Shown: positions 1-7,577 of the stretch, piece after piece
How the letters are laid out: every line of letters begins with the position of its first letter
Position numbering within the stretch: the stretch's first letter is position 1
Assembly: GCF_004101865.1 (NCBI RefSeq)
Contig: NZ_CP026119.1
Span: 62,001-126,000, forward strand
Reading direction: 5' to 3'
From: Halobacillus litoralis
GTDB taxonomy: Bacteria > Bacillota > Bacilli > Bacillales > Halobacillaceae
Length of the DNA: 64,000 nt
Notes under the pieces: generated by a model
The model's input: the letters and a program-made list of their open reading frames with translations, nothing else
The model's database searches: none
What the model was told of the DNA's origin: nothing
Position numbers and translations under genes: made by a program

Positions 1-276
1 ATTATGAAAGTCATGGAGATTCACTCGCACCATCAGATGCTTGCGATTCCAAGTAAACAGGATGATGAAAGTGAAAGGTTATCAAATGTTCTTTATGCTA
101 TCGTTGGCGAAATAGACCAACTATTCCCTTCGATCATCGTTAGAGTGTTTAATGAAACTACACAGAGCCATTTAATGATTAACCCTAGTAAAGTGTTCGA
201 ATCTCCGTTAAGCGCATCTAGCAACCCCTATTCGCTTGATTTAGAGGTAATGAATAAGGGGGGAGTTAAATGCTAG
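1..276 (+). CDS. JAMM/JAB-type metalloprotease, C-terminal part (5' end outside window)
   Basis: The reading frame is open from base 1, so the gene starts upstream of the window. The visible part carries a perfect JAMM zinc motif, HSH followed by seven residues and SxxD (HSHHQMLAIPSKQD, near visible residues 8-21). JAB proteases of this kind remove ubiquitin-like proteins or cut peptides beside ThiF-type enzymes. The stop overlaps the start of the ThiF gene by 7 bases, so the two are translationally coupled. The pairing matches the protein A plus ThiF part of PRTRC plasmid modules; the Bil-type ubiquitin-like systems are an alternative. E2 and ubiquitin-like partners, if present, lie outside the window. 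Confidence 0.7.
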   Translation: MMKVMEIHSHHQMLAIPSKQDDESERLSNVLYAIVGEIDQLFPSIIVRVFNETTQSHLMINPSKVFESPLSASSNPYSLDLEVMNKGGVKC

Positions 277-1127
277 ACATTCTAGAATTGTTCAACGAAG
301 AATTTAGTACATTAAAGAAGCGGCTAGTTCCGGTGATTGTACAGGTAGGAGTGGGGGGGACTGGGAGTAACTTGTCTCAACAAGTAGCTCAGATGCTCCG
401 TAACTACCCTAATGCTAGTCATTATGTACTCTCTGACCCTGATCAAGTAGAGGAAAAGAACTTGAACAATCAGCTTTTTACAAAAAGTAATATAAATAAG
501 CCTAAAGCTGAAGTTTTAGCAAAGCGTTATTCAAGTGCATATCAAATACCCGTTTACTCTTATACAGAGTCTTATATTGAATCTGCAAATGAAGTAACTA
601 AGTTATTCAATACAGGGGATTTTAGCAATATTACCTATGACGAGGTTATATTGCCTATCCTCATAGGTTGTGTAGATAATCATTTTACCAGACAAATTAT
701 GCACGAGTTTTATAAGGCTAATGGAACGATTATATATATAGACAGTGGAAATGAAACTGCTCTCGTTCCAGAGGACTTCCCTACTCGAAAGATGAAGGAT
801 TGGACGGAAAATGAAAAAGAAAATTACCACAGCAGCGGCTGGACCGGACAAGTGGTGTGTGGGATGAAAATACGCGGGAAACAATACCTTGAACCTGTAG
901 CAGAGGTTTATCCCGACATTTTAGAAGAAAAGGATTCGATAGCACCTTCTACATTGTCGTGTGAGGAATTATCTTCTTCTGACCCACAAAGGTTACTTAC
1001 AAATAGAATGGCCTCCATGGCTATGTCCTCGTTCCTGTCTGAAATCATTGAGTCAGGAACAATAAGTAAAAGGCACACAGTTTTCCATGCCAGCAAAGGT
1101 TTTATGCAGAGTGAATTAATACATTAA
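270..1127 (+). CDS. ThiF/E1-like adenylyltransferase, PRTRC type
   Basis: 285 residues. The N-terminal half is a Rossmann ATP-binding domain with GVGGTGS (about residues 27-33), then an acidic strand and loop SDPDQVEEKNLNNQLF that matches the DxDxVexxNxxRQ signature of E1/ThiF enzymes, although the usual Arg is Asn. A GCVDN motif follows at about residue 132 and a C-terminal SCEEL segment resembles the end of PRTRC ThiF proteins. Enzymes of this family adenylate the C-terminus of a ubiquitin-like or sulfur-carrier protein; the substrate here is unknown. It overlaps the JAB gene upstream and ends at a strong terminator. The ThiF fold is secure; the assignment to PRTRC rests on size and context. 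Confidence 0.8.
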   Translation: MLDILELFNEEFSTLKKRLVPVIVQVGVGGTGSNLSQQVAQMLRNYPNASHYVLSDPDQVEEKNLNNQLFTKSNINKPKAEVLAKRYSSAYQIPVYSYTESYIESANEVTKLFNTGDFSNITYDEVILPILIGCVDNHFTRQIMHEFYKANGTIIYIDSGNETALVPEDFPTRKMKDWTENEKENYHSSGWTGQVVCGMKIRGKQYLEPVAEVYPDILEEKDSIAPSTLSCEELSSSDPQRLLTNRMASMAMSSFLSEIIESGTISKRHTVFHASKGFMQSELIH

Positions 1128-1175
1128 AAAAGACTTCCGAAGCGGATATTATATCCACTTTGGAAGTCTTTTTTT
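1126..1175. terminator. bidirectional intrinsic terminator
   Basis: Long hairpin with arms AGACTTCC...GGAAGTCT and an inner GGATA/TATCC stem, bordered by A6 on the left and T7 on the right. It serves the ThiF gene on the plus strand and the convergent minus-strand operon. Confidence 0.9.
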
Positions 1176-1569
1176 AGATAATGGAAGGTTCCATATTAGA
1201 GTGACTAATTAGATCCACAGAAGGAAGATGAATTGTTATACCTACTTCCTTTTGAAGCTGCTTATAAACAATTGAGTTTGTGTTATTCTCCACTACAACT
1301 ATGCAATCTTTCCTCTTCCTCTTTAAAATCCTTAATAGTTCTAGTGCTTGAAGATTGGAAGCATACCCCCAAAGTTCAACCGTATCATCCACCACAAAGT
1401 TATCCTGGATGAAATTCGTATAAGAGACTGCATTAATTATATTTTTCCTTTTAATGTCTTTTCTTAAAAGTAATAAAGTTAATGTTTGCAAATCTTCTTC
1501 ATTTAAACTATTCACAACTACCAGGGCATTATTATGTTTGTTAAACGAGTGAGTAAGCTCTTCCAACAA
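1174..1569 (-). CDS. hypothetical protein, last gene of a minus-strand operon
   Basis: 131 residues, not recognised. It starts with TTG seven bases after a good GGGGAGG site. The sequence alternates hydrophobic strands and helices (NALVVVNSL at 13-21, DCIVVVENN near 97-105), suggesting a small Rossmann-like alpha/beta protein. There is no signal peptide and no clear catalytic motif. It follows the 291-residue gene after 20 bases, so the two are co-transcribed. The C-terminus runs into the shared terminator. Confidence 0.6.
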   Translation of the reverse strand: MLEELTHSFNKHNNALVVVNSLNEEDLQTLTLLLLRKDIKRKNIINAVSYTNFIQDNFVVDDTVELWGYASNLQALELLRILKRKRKDCIVVVENNTNSIVYKQLQKEVGITIHLPSVDLISHSNMEPSII

Positions 1570-1589
1570 GTAAATCCTCCCCTTTCCCC

Positions 1590-2465
1590 TTACTCCTGAA
1601 CTAAAATATAGAAGTCCTCGACGACTGCAAAATTAACCATTATTTGAGACCTTCCAATACCTCGGTAAGTCATTAGCTTTGCAAGGATTATTCGCAGCAA
1701 TTCTTCCCTTTCAAAAGAGAAGATGTTTTTACTTAGGTATATATTTAAGTGATACTGCTTGTATCCATCTACTTCAACCATATAAACAGATACATCACCA
1801 GCACGGTCGTCCTCCTTGTTGAGAGCTGACCAATAGTGTAACGTCCAGGTCTCAATACCCTGGCTGTAAACGACGGAAGTCGAATATATCTGAGGGTTGA
1901 GAAAGTTAATATCAGTTAAAGGGCCTAAGAACCCTCTCTCGCTTATCCCACTGACCATTCTTTCCTTGCTATCCTTTTCATCCATTATAGCTTGTGTAGC
2001 ACCTAGACAGACGATTTCAAAGGATATTTGTCTTAATAGCTCACGAACGTTTTCATATCGTGTGATTAACCATTTAACCAAATCATTCAATGATTCAGTG
2101 TAGATGGCTTCTATTTGTCCATTTTGATTCAATCCATTCATCAACATTGCTGCATCTTCTGTGATATAACCTTTAGGTTGTGCGTAAAATTCATCTTTCA
2201 ATGCAGTAGGATCAAGGTATAAAAATTCCCTAACTATGTAATACCCATTAAAGAATTGGCTTTTAACACTCGTGAAAAACAACTCTTGAAATTTATTTTT
2301 GTCGTCATTATTAATGATGTTCTCGACTTTGTTGTAGTAATATTGTTCCATAATAGCGAATTGTTTATTGAAATCATCATTATTTTGAAAATGAGATTGT
2401 AGCTTTTGCTCCGTGTATTTGAATAACTCTTTGTACTCTAAGTTTTTTTCTGTCAATTCAATCAC
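1590..2465 (-). CDS. hypothetical protein, 291 aa
   Basis: Unrecognised cytoplasmic protein rich in Asn, Asp and aromatic residues, with no membrane segment. It begins with GTG overlapping the end of the lipoprotein gene by 8 bases, so translational coupling is likely; an in-frame TTG at 2456 is an alternative start. The N-terminal 60 residues look helical, and the C-terminal third has alternating strands (DVSVYMVEVDGYKQYHLNIYL). The operon order LAGLIDADG-like protein, lipoprotein, this gene, 131-aa protein suggests one joint function that cannot be named from sequence. Confidence 0.6.
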   Translation of the reverse strand: MIELTEKNLEYKELFKYTEQKLQSHFQNNDDFNKQFAIMEQYYYNKVENIINNDDKNKFQELFFTSVKSQFFNGYYIVREFLYLDPTALKDEFYAQPKGYITEDAAMLMNGLNQNGQIEAIYTESLNDLVKWLITRYENVRELLRQISFEIVCLGATQAIMDEKDSKERMVSGISERGFLGPLTDINFLNPQIYSTSVVYSQGIETWTLHYWSALNKEDDRAGDVSVYMVEVDGYKQYHLNIYLSKNIFSFEREELLRIILAKLMTYRGIGRSQIMVNFAVVEDFYILVQE

Positions 2466-3120
2466 CTGTTTCTAAAGTATTTTGATCTTTATAAGGAGGG
2501 GACGGACTATCATCCTGCAATTTCCAGACATTATCTTCTTTAATAATCGTGGTTATATAATAATACTCGGAATTTTCCCCATTAATTTTGCGGTAAAAAT
2601 ACCCTTCTTTTTCCGAACGATTATATGTGATGGTTGTTAAATCATAGCTCTCGGGAGCCACATTACTTGTGTAAGCATCTTGTAAGGTCCTAAGTACTTC
2701 AATCGCGTTCTTTTTTTCTTCTAATAACGATTTTTGACTATAATGTTCTCCTGTGTGTGCCTTAAGAAAATCTGCATATTCTTTTGGAGTTATACTTCCA
2801 TCTTCAAACTCATACATAACTTTTCCAACACGTTTAGCAAACTCCTGGGGATCCTCATATGAGTTTAGTTCTTCATTTACTTCGGTATCCATAGTCGCTA
2901 ACTCATCTAAATCATTATCTTTAATGACTTCATCCATAGGTCTTTTCATTTCTTCATAAATCTTATCCCGCTCTTTTTGTAGCTCTTCTTCATCCATTTC
3001 TTGCTCAATCTCTTCTGAATCAGGTGTCAATGTTTTCTTACTTTCTTCTACAAATTTATCGTTGGAACACCCGACTAAAGTAAGAAAAGCAAAAATGCCC
3101 AGCAATTCCTTCTTAATCAA
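2458..3120 (-). CDS. putative lipoprotein
   Basis: About 220 residues. From the TTG at 3120 the protein starts LIKKELLGIFAFLTLVGCSN, a lysine-rich lipoprotein signal with lipobox LVGC, preceded by AAAGGGTG. GTG at 3129 is an alternative; the longer upstream extension is unlikely because it puts extra residues before the signal and overlaps the previous gene further. After the Cys comes a very acidic helical stretch (EEIEQEMDEEELQ) and a C-terminal domain of about 100 residues that may be an NTF2-like or similar alpha+beta fold. The gene overlaps both neighbours by a few bases, showing operon coupling. Function unknown; it should be anchored on the outer face of the membrane. Confidence 0.65.
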   Translation of the reverse strand: MIKKELLGIFAFLTLVGCSNDKFVEESKKTLTPDSEEIEQEMDEEELQKERDKIYEEMKRPMDEVIKDNDLDELATMDTEVNEELNSYEDPQEFAKRVGKVMYEFEDGSITPKEYADFLKAHTGEHYSQKSLLEEKKNAIEVLRTLQDAYTSNVAPESYDLTTITYNRSEKEGYFYRKINGENSEYYYITTIIKEDNVWKLQDDSPSPPYKDQNTLETGD

Positions 3121-3727
3121 TTTGTTCACACCCTTTTGAAGAAATAATTTGAACCAGCTTACTTTTTTCATTATTGGTCAAAAAGCACGCTATTTCAGTA
3201 CAATCATAGGTGTTTTCTTTTCGTAAAGCGGTTAAAAATAGATTTGTAACTTCTGGAATCTTTATCTTGTTACTTCCACTAGGAACAACATTAATTTTAA
3301 GCTTTTTCTCTATACAGTAGGCAAGCGTATTAAGATACTCTTCCTGAATGTTCGTTGAAATACTTACCCCTTCAATTTGTCTGTTTCCAAAAAGAGAGAT
3401 ATAGACCATTATTGCTTTACGAGTCAGATGTTTTGAATTAACACCTTGAGTAAACACTTTGATACTACCTTTGTACCAACCTTCTACTAGATCCGTGAGC
3501 TCACCATTCAAATGTATGACAAATTGATTTTTCCTTGGTTGAACTGTTACATGGTTTTTAAGATTATTAGATTGAAGATAATTCAATAAGTAAAAAGATT
3601 TTTCTTTTGCAAATGGTACTTGGATTGATGTGATAGCTCCCCCCATTGCTAAAGGAGGTTCACCTTCCCCCATTAAAGAGGCAACTATCAGGTTAATTAA
3701 CGATTTTTGTTCATCAAAGTTCTTCAC
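3113..3727 (-). CDS. LAGLIDADG homing-endonuclease-like protein
   Basis: 204 residues from a GTG start at 3727 with GGAGGG eight bases upstream; longer in-frame starts lack a site. Residues 13-23 (LIVASLMGEGE) resemble a LAGLIDADG helix ending in Gly-Glu. The following region with QVPFAKEKSFYLLNYLQSN, and a second half (RKAIMVYISLF, then GVSISTNIQEEYLNTLAYCI) matches the layout of a two-motif LAGLIDADG protein in which the second motif has lost its acidic residue. It may be a domesticated DNA-binding protein, as WhiA is. The assignment is by pattern only. It is the first gene of a four-gene operon with the lipoprotein gene. Confidence 0.5.
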   Translation of the reverse strand: MKNFDEQKSLINLIVASLMGEGEPPLAMGGAITSIQVPFAKEKSFYLLNYLQSNNLKNHVTVQPRKNQFVIHLNGELTDLVEGWYKGSIKVFTQGVNSKHLTRKAIMVYISLFGNRQIEGVSISTNIQEEYLNTLAYCIEKKLKINVVPSGSNKIKIPEVTNLFLTALRKENTYDCTEIACFLTNNEKSKLVQIISSKGCEQID

Positions 3728-3746
3728 ATTGATATCCCTCCATACA

Positions 3747-3795
3747 AAAAACCCAAATAGGCACAGTCGTATCACGACCATGCTATTTGGGTTTA
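3747..3795 (-). terminator. intrinsic terminator after the recombinase gene
   Basis: Inverted repeat AAACCCAAATAG...CTATTTGGGTTT (12-bp arms), followed on the minus strand by a T run. It separates the recombinase gene from the LAGLIDADG-like operon. Confidence 0.85.
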
Positions 3796-3823
3796 TTCCC
3801 TGCGTTTTCAATTCAATTATTAT

Positions 3824-4702
3824 CTATTCTACACCTAGTTTCTCGTCTAATTCAAGCTGTTCTTTTCCTTTGTGATGACGAAATTGACTATTTTTAATTA
3901 ATTGAGCTGCACTAACTACCTCTATACCTAGTTCAGCAGCTATTTGTTCTACGACCATTCTTTTTTCTGTATAAAGATAAAAAGCGTAAGCGTGTCTAAT
4001 GTCATTAGGAGTGATCTTGACAGGAAAATTGTAGTCCTGTGATATAACACTAAAGTGCATGTGAAGAGACATATATTCAATAGGTACAAGGGATTCATCA
4101 TGCTTTTTAGTAGTAAATATATAGTCAGAACCATTGAACTGGGATTCAAAAAAGTAGGATAAGAAGATTTCTGCTTCATCATTATAAAGAATTAAGTTTC
4201 TCTTTGGATAAAGAATTTCGACAGAGTTGCCGTGATCAATTACATTACCTTTTTTAATTTGAAATTCTGCACTACGTAAACCGTACGTGGATAAGATGAA
4301 AATTGATTTTCTTAAGGTTGTGTAATTGTGGTTGTTTATAACTTTGGGCAGAGTATCTTTAAGAAGATCATAAGTTAATGAATTCCCTTTATTCTCTTCT
4401 TCTAGGAATCTATCAATTTTCATTGCTGGATCAACAGGTACTTTTTCTATTCTCCATAAGTAATCAAAGAATCCTTTTAATATCGTTAAGTGTTTGTTGA
4501 CCGTTTTTATTGAATTCCCTTCTTTCACTTTAGAATTAAGGAAATTTTTAATGTCAGCCGGAGATATTTGATATGGCTCTTTCTGTTTTTCATAAAAATT
4601 ATCTATAAAGGAAAAGAACAAATGAATGGTTTTTAGATATCCTGCAATTGTGTTTTGACTTTTGTTTTTATCTTCTAGATATTTTGAATACTGAAATGGC
4701 AT
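3824..4702 (-). CDS. tyrosine-recombinase-family protein lacking key catalytic residues
   Basis: 292 residues with the two-domain layout of a phage/XerC-like integrase: an N-terminal SAM-like core-binding domain (about 1-95) and a C-terminal domain with YGLRSAE (Arg143) and TPNDIRHAYAFYL (Arg236). Normal enzymes have HxxR here, but His is Asn233. The C-terminal segment LGIEVVSAAQLIKNSQFRHH aligns with the LGHxxxxTTxxY box yet contains no Tyr. The protein is probably unable to cleave DNA as written. It may be a DNA-binding accessory factor or a decaying resolvase. The start ATG lies after a C-rich stretch that reads as a strong G-rich ribosome site on the minus strand. Confidence 0.75.
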   Translation of the reverse strand: MPFQYSKYLEDKNKSQNTIAGYLKTIHLFFSFIDNFYEKQKEPYQISPADIKNFLNSKVKEGNSIKTVNKHLTILKGFFDYLWRIEKVPVDPAMKIDRFLEEENKGNSLTYDLLKDTLPKVINNHNYTTLRKSIFILSTYGLRSAEFQIKKGNVIDHGNSVEILYPKRNLILYNDEAEIFLSYFFESQFNGSDYIFTTKKHDESLVPIEYMSLHMHFSVISQDYNFPVKITPNDIRHAYAFYLYTEKRMVVEQIAAELGIEVVSAAQLIKNSQFRHHKGKEQLELDEKLGVE

Positions 4703-5108
4703 ACATTCCCCCCCCCTTTATCTTGACACCTTTATTAAATGAATAGACAACTATTACAAACAAGAATCTATTATAGAAACGGCTGTTACTGTCATGTAGC
4801 ATGTTTTATAAGATTTAAACTTAAAAAAACAGATGTATATTTTTTTAATCTCAACAAAACTTAATGTTTTTTATTTCCAGAAAATCATTAGTTCGTTGTT
4901 CCCTACTATACCACTTAACTAATCAAATTATCCTCAAAGTAAACATATAATAATATGTTTTTTTATGAATAAATAAATGGTTTTCCACACTACTAACGTA
5001 TTCCACAATATTCACTTATAAATATATGTTTTTTTACGATTTTGAGTAAATGAAAGAAAAAACGAATCATTTCTTTTAAAAAGATGAGTATAAGGAATTG
5101 TTCTTGCT
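4703..5108. other. AT-rich non-coding region, possible origin-like DNA
   Basis: No gene seen. It holds two imperfect repeats with ATATGTTTTTTTA (near 4952 and 5024) and two CCACA words (TTTTCCACAC at 4982, TATTCCACAA near 5001) resembling weak DnaA boxes. It lies just downstream of the probable replication gene, where an origin is often found. This is position and composition evidence only. Confidence 0.3.
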
Positions 5109-6695
5109 CTAACTACTCCTTATGGTTGAAAGGTGGGCTTTGTATTCATCAATCATGAAATCTTCCATTTGGAACTTGTAAGGAAGATCAGGCTTCACAG
5201 TTACTGTATTTAAAGAGCGTACTTGTTGGATCATCTTGTCACATAACGTTTTATAATCTATGGCTCCTGTGTTCCATTCCTTTATTGCTGATTTTTCTAC
5301 TAATTCATACTCTGCTGGAGACACGTTCTGACGAATGGCCAGATGACGTAATACTTCGATTCCTTTCAGTTCATTTAACTGTGGGGAGAAGGAAGATTCA
5401 TAATCTTTTTCAGTGTATGCAGTTTTCCCAAAATGATTTTGAAGCGTTGGTTTAGCTAGTTGAACCATTCTTCTAAATACACGCAACGAAAAGTAACTAA
5501 CTTTTGAAACAAATTCGTAGCGTCTCCTCTCTCGTTCATGAGGTTGTTTATAACCGAATAAGACATAGTCTAATATCCCTTCTTCACGGGCAATTCTTAT
5601 ATAGTCAATCACTGTATTATGACGGACAGCATCTATTGTGAATTCTTGAATATTAGGTGGGAATTTCCCTTTGTAATTCACGTATTCCTTAATGGCTAAT
5701 ATTGCGTGTTTAATAGCCTTTTTTGACCGGTCCTTTAATATATAAAGAAGATCCCGGAATAATGAGCCATTGTATAATGAAACTAATTCACCTATTCTTT
5801 CATTATTTAATAGATTTGCAATATATTTAGCTTCTCTTTGGTATGTCTCTTTAGGTGCTAAAGGAAACCGATACGTTTCTCCTTTCTTCACTGCTCGATG
5901 GAAGTAAGGGTTTAACTGTAGATTTGCTTTGTAGAAACTTCTCCCTCTTTTTGTAATAGGTGGATGACCAGGTACATGATGAAGTAATGTCTGACCATTC
6001 GGACCTTTCCAACTGAGTAATTCTATGATTATGTTTTTCACATCTGAATTTTGTTGCTTATGTAATAGCTGTTTAAGAGCAGAAGTAATAATGTCATCTT
6101 TTTTATTTGGTGTTTTATCATTTGGGTCCAGAACACGAGTAAACATAAACTTCTTCTTGTTTCCCTGTTGCCACGCTAATGCAAGGTATAATTTCATGTG
6201 TGAAACACTCAGCTGATCAGTGAAGAAATGGCTGAACACGAAATGAGGTAGCATGATATACCTTCCTACCTTCCCACTTTCATCATCCACAAAATGATTA
6301 AGACGGATAGTATAACGTTTTGTATACTTATCTTTTTTGACTAAGATAAGTTCATTAAGTTCAAATTTCTTTAATGTGTTTTTAAATTCTTGATAAGTTA
6401 CGGGGTTTTGGTATAGCTTCTCCATTCTCTCAGAATAAAGATTGTGAGGATTTGTTTCCCTTATCTCCCCTACTGTATTGCAGGAGATGTTGAGGATAAT
6501 GGCTGTCATAATATCTGCCATTGTTATATGGTGTAGTTTTCTGGTTCTAACGGAGCCATCATTAACAATCGGGTAAGTGATTCCTTCCTCGTACCTTTTT
6601 TCAATATTAAACAATTGTTTTAAGAAGTCTGCAGACATAGCAATAGGACTATTTGTAATGAAGTTGTCTTTTTGAGGAGCGAATACCTTATTCAT
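5109..6695 (-). CDS. probable plasmid replication initiation protein
   Basis: 528 basic residues without signal or membrane segments. The region SVSHMKLYLALAWQQG (about 161-176) and neighbouring helices look like a winged-helix Rep domain, and basic segments (ERERRRYEF, RKLHH) fit DNA binding. I did not match it confidently to a named Rep family. Support for a replication role comes from its size, the long leader with an intrinsic terminator upstream, the AT-rich DNA downstream, and the nearby par locus. The start ATG at 6695 has a weak AAGGAC site. A phage-type or integrase accessory role is possible but less likely. Confidence 0.5.
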   Translation of the reverse strand: MNKVFAPQKDNFITNSPIAMSADFLKQLFNIEKRYEEGITYPIVNDGSVRTRKLHHITMADIMTAIILNISCNTVGEIRETNPHNLYSERMEKLYQNPVTYQEFKNTLKKFELNELILVKKDKYTKRYTIRLNHFVDDESGKVGRYIMLPHFVFSHFFTDQLSVSHMKLYLALAWQQGNKKKFMFTRVLDPNDKTPNKKDDIITSALKQLLHKQQNSDVKNIIIELLSWKGPNGQTLLHHVPGHPPITKRGRSFYKANLQLNPYFHRAVKKGETYRFPLAPKETYQREAKYIANLLNNERIGELVSLYNGSLFRDLLYILKDRSKKAIKHAILAIKEYVNYKGKFPPNIQEFTIDAVRHNTVIDYIRIAREEGILDYVLFGYKQPHERERRRYEFVSKVSYFSLRVFRRMVQLAKPTLQNHFGKTAYTEKDYESSFSPQLNELKGIEVLRHLAIRQNVSPAEYELVEKSAIKEWNTGAIDYKTLCDKMIQQVRSLNTVTVKPDLPYKFQMEDFMIDEYKAHLSTIRSS

Positions 6696-6794
6696 GGGTT
6701 TTTGTCCTTTCTATTTAAGGTTATTTTAGGGTAGGTATTTACCTTAAAAAAAAGAACAAAACCAAAAGATAAATCAATAAGTCTTCTAAGTTAT

Positions 6795-6857
6795 CAAATA
6801 AAAATGACTAGGGCTTTTGGTTAGACGATCCGTCCAACTTACCTGGCCCTAGTCACA
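6795..6857 (-). terminator. terminator/attenuator in the leader of the replication gene
   Basis: Perfect 10-bp inverted repeat TGACTAGGGC (6805-6814) and GCCCTAGTCA (6846-6855) with a second inner stem (GGACG/CGTCT-type). On the minus strand it is followed by TTTTTATTT. It sits 100 bases upstream of the replication gene start, so transcripts from a promoter near 6940 would meet it before the gene. A candidate minus-strand -10 TATAAT is at 6936-6941. This layout is typical of copy-number control by attenuation. Confidence 0.65.
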
Positions 6858-7345
6858 CAGTTTTTCATTTGAAGACAGAATAAATGTTTGAAAATAGAGC
6901 TTCAAACGTTGAATTCAAAGATGTACAATGATATTATTATAGAAGGTAATTGATTTTAAGCGATTGTTGCAGCAATCGCAAGTATCATTGTTTTGTGTGT
7001 TGGGCTTGGTTGTTCTTCGGATCAATCAAGTTCTTTTTTTATGTAAATTTAGTTGATTATCTATTTTTGAGCATAAAAAATACAGAAGATTCGTGTAAAG
7101 ATGTACACGTATCCCGCAATTTGCTCGTCTTATTCTAAATAATATCATAACCATTCTATGATGTGAATAAGGTACTAACAGTTTTAGCTATTACTTCCAG
7201 TAGTCAGGCCGCATATTTCTTGCGCCACGGAACCCCCTATGCTAAACTATAAATACAAATTAAATAGAAATAACAAGTCGCAGAAGAAAGCGATTTGTTC
7301 GTCTGCAGAACCTCACCTTTGGTGGGGATTTTTGCATTTTATAAA
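6858..7345. other. non-coding region with small hairpins
   Basis: No convincing gene; a 62-codon frame here has no ribosome site. A near-perfect dyad GCGATTGTTGCAGCAATCGC lies at 6960-6979, and a plus-strand hairpin ending in GGGGATTTTT near 7310-7332 could be a weak terminator. A small antisense or counter-transcript RNA that controls the replication gene could be encoded here, but no sequence proof exists. Confidence 0.35.
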
Positions 7346-7385
7346 CAAAAAAGCCCTCTCCTCTCTACTCAGGGATAGGGCTTTC
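7346..7385 (-). terminator. intrinsic terminator after the 36-aa peptide gene
   Basis: Stem AAAGCCCT...AGGGCTTT with a GGGCTTTTTTG end on the minus strand, 20 bases past the peptide stop codon. Confidence 0.75.
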
Positions 7386-7404
7386 CTTCGTATTTTCAGT
7401 TATT

Positions 7405-7515
7405 TTATAGTCCAAGCAATTGGTAACCAGCTGCTAAAGTTGTGATTACAATCGCAGAAGCTACTACTACATTATCGGTTAACTTTCTGGTTTTGTCTTT
7501 AAATAGTGCTAACAT
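7405..7515 (-). CDS. 36-residue hydrophobic peptide
   Basis: Short gene with ATG at 7515 preceded by GAGGTGATTTAA. The product begins MLALFKDKTRKLTDN and continues with one hydrophobic segment of about 20 residues (VVVASAIVITTLAAGYQLLG). A basic, amphipathic start plus a single membrane helix is the form of type I toxins and small membrane regulators, but no family is recognised. It has its own terminator and stands between the replication gene and the HTH/coiled-coil gene. It could support plasmid maintenance; that is inference from size and position. Confidence 0.55.
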   Translation of the reverse strand: MLALFKDKTRKLTDNVVVASAIVITTLAAGYQLLGL

Positions 7516-7577
7516 TTAAATCACCTCATATTTTAGTTATTCAATCATAGCACATTATTTTGAATATTCAAAATAAT

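Noticed and set aside
6950..7138. 62-codon open frame upstream of the replication gene
   Set aside because: TTG start without a ribosome site, covers a hairpin and has no protein-like pattern.
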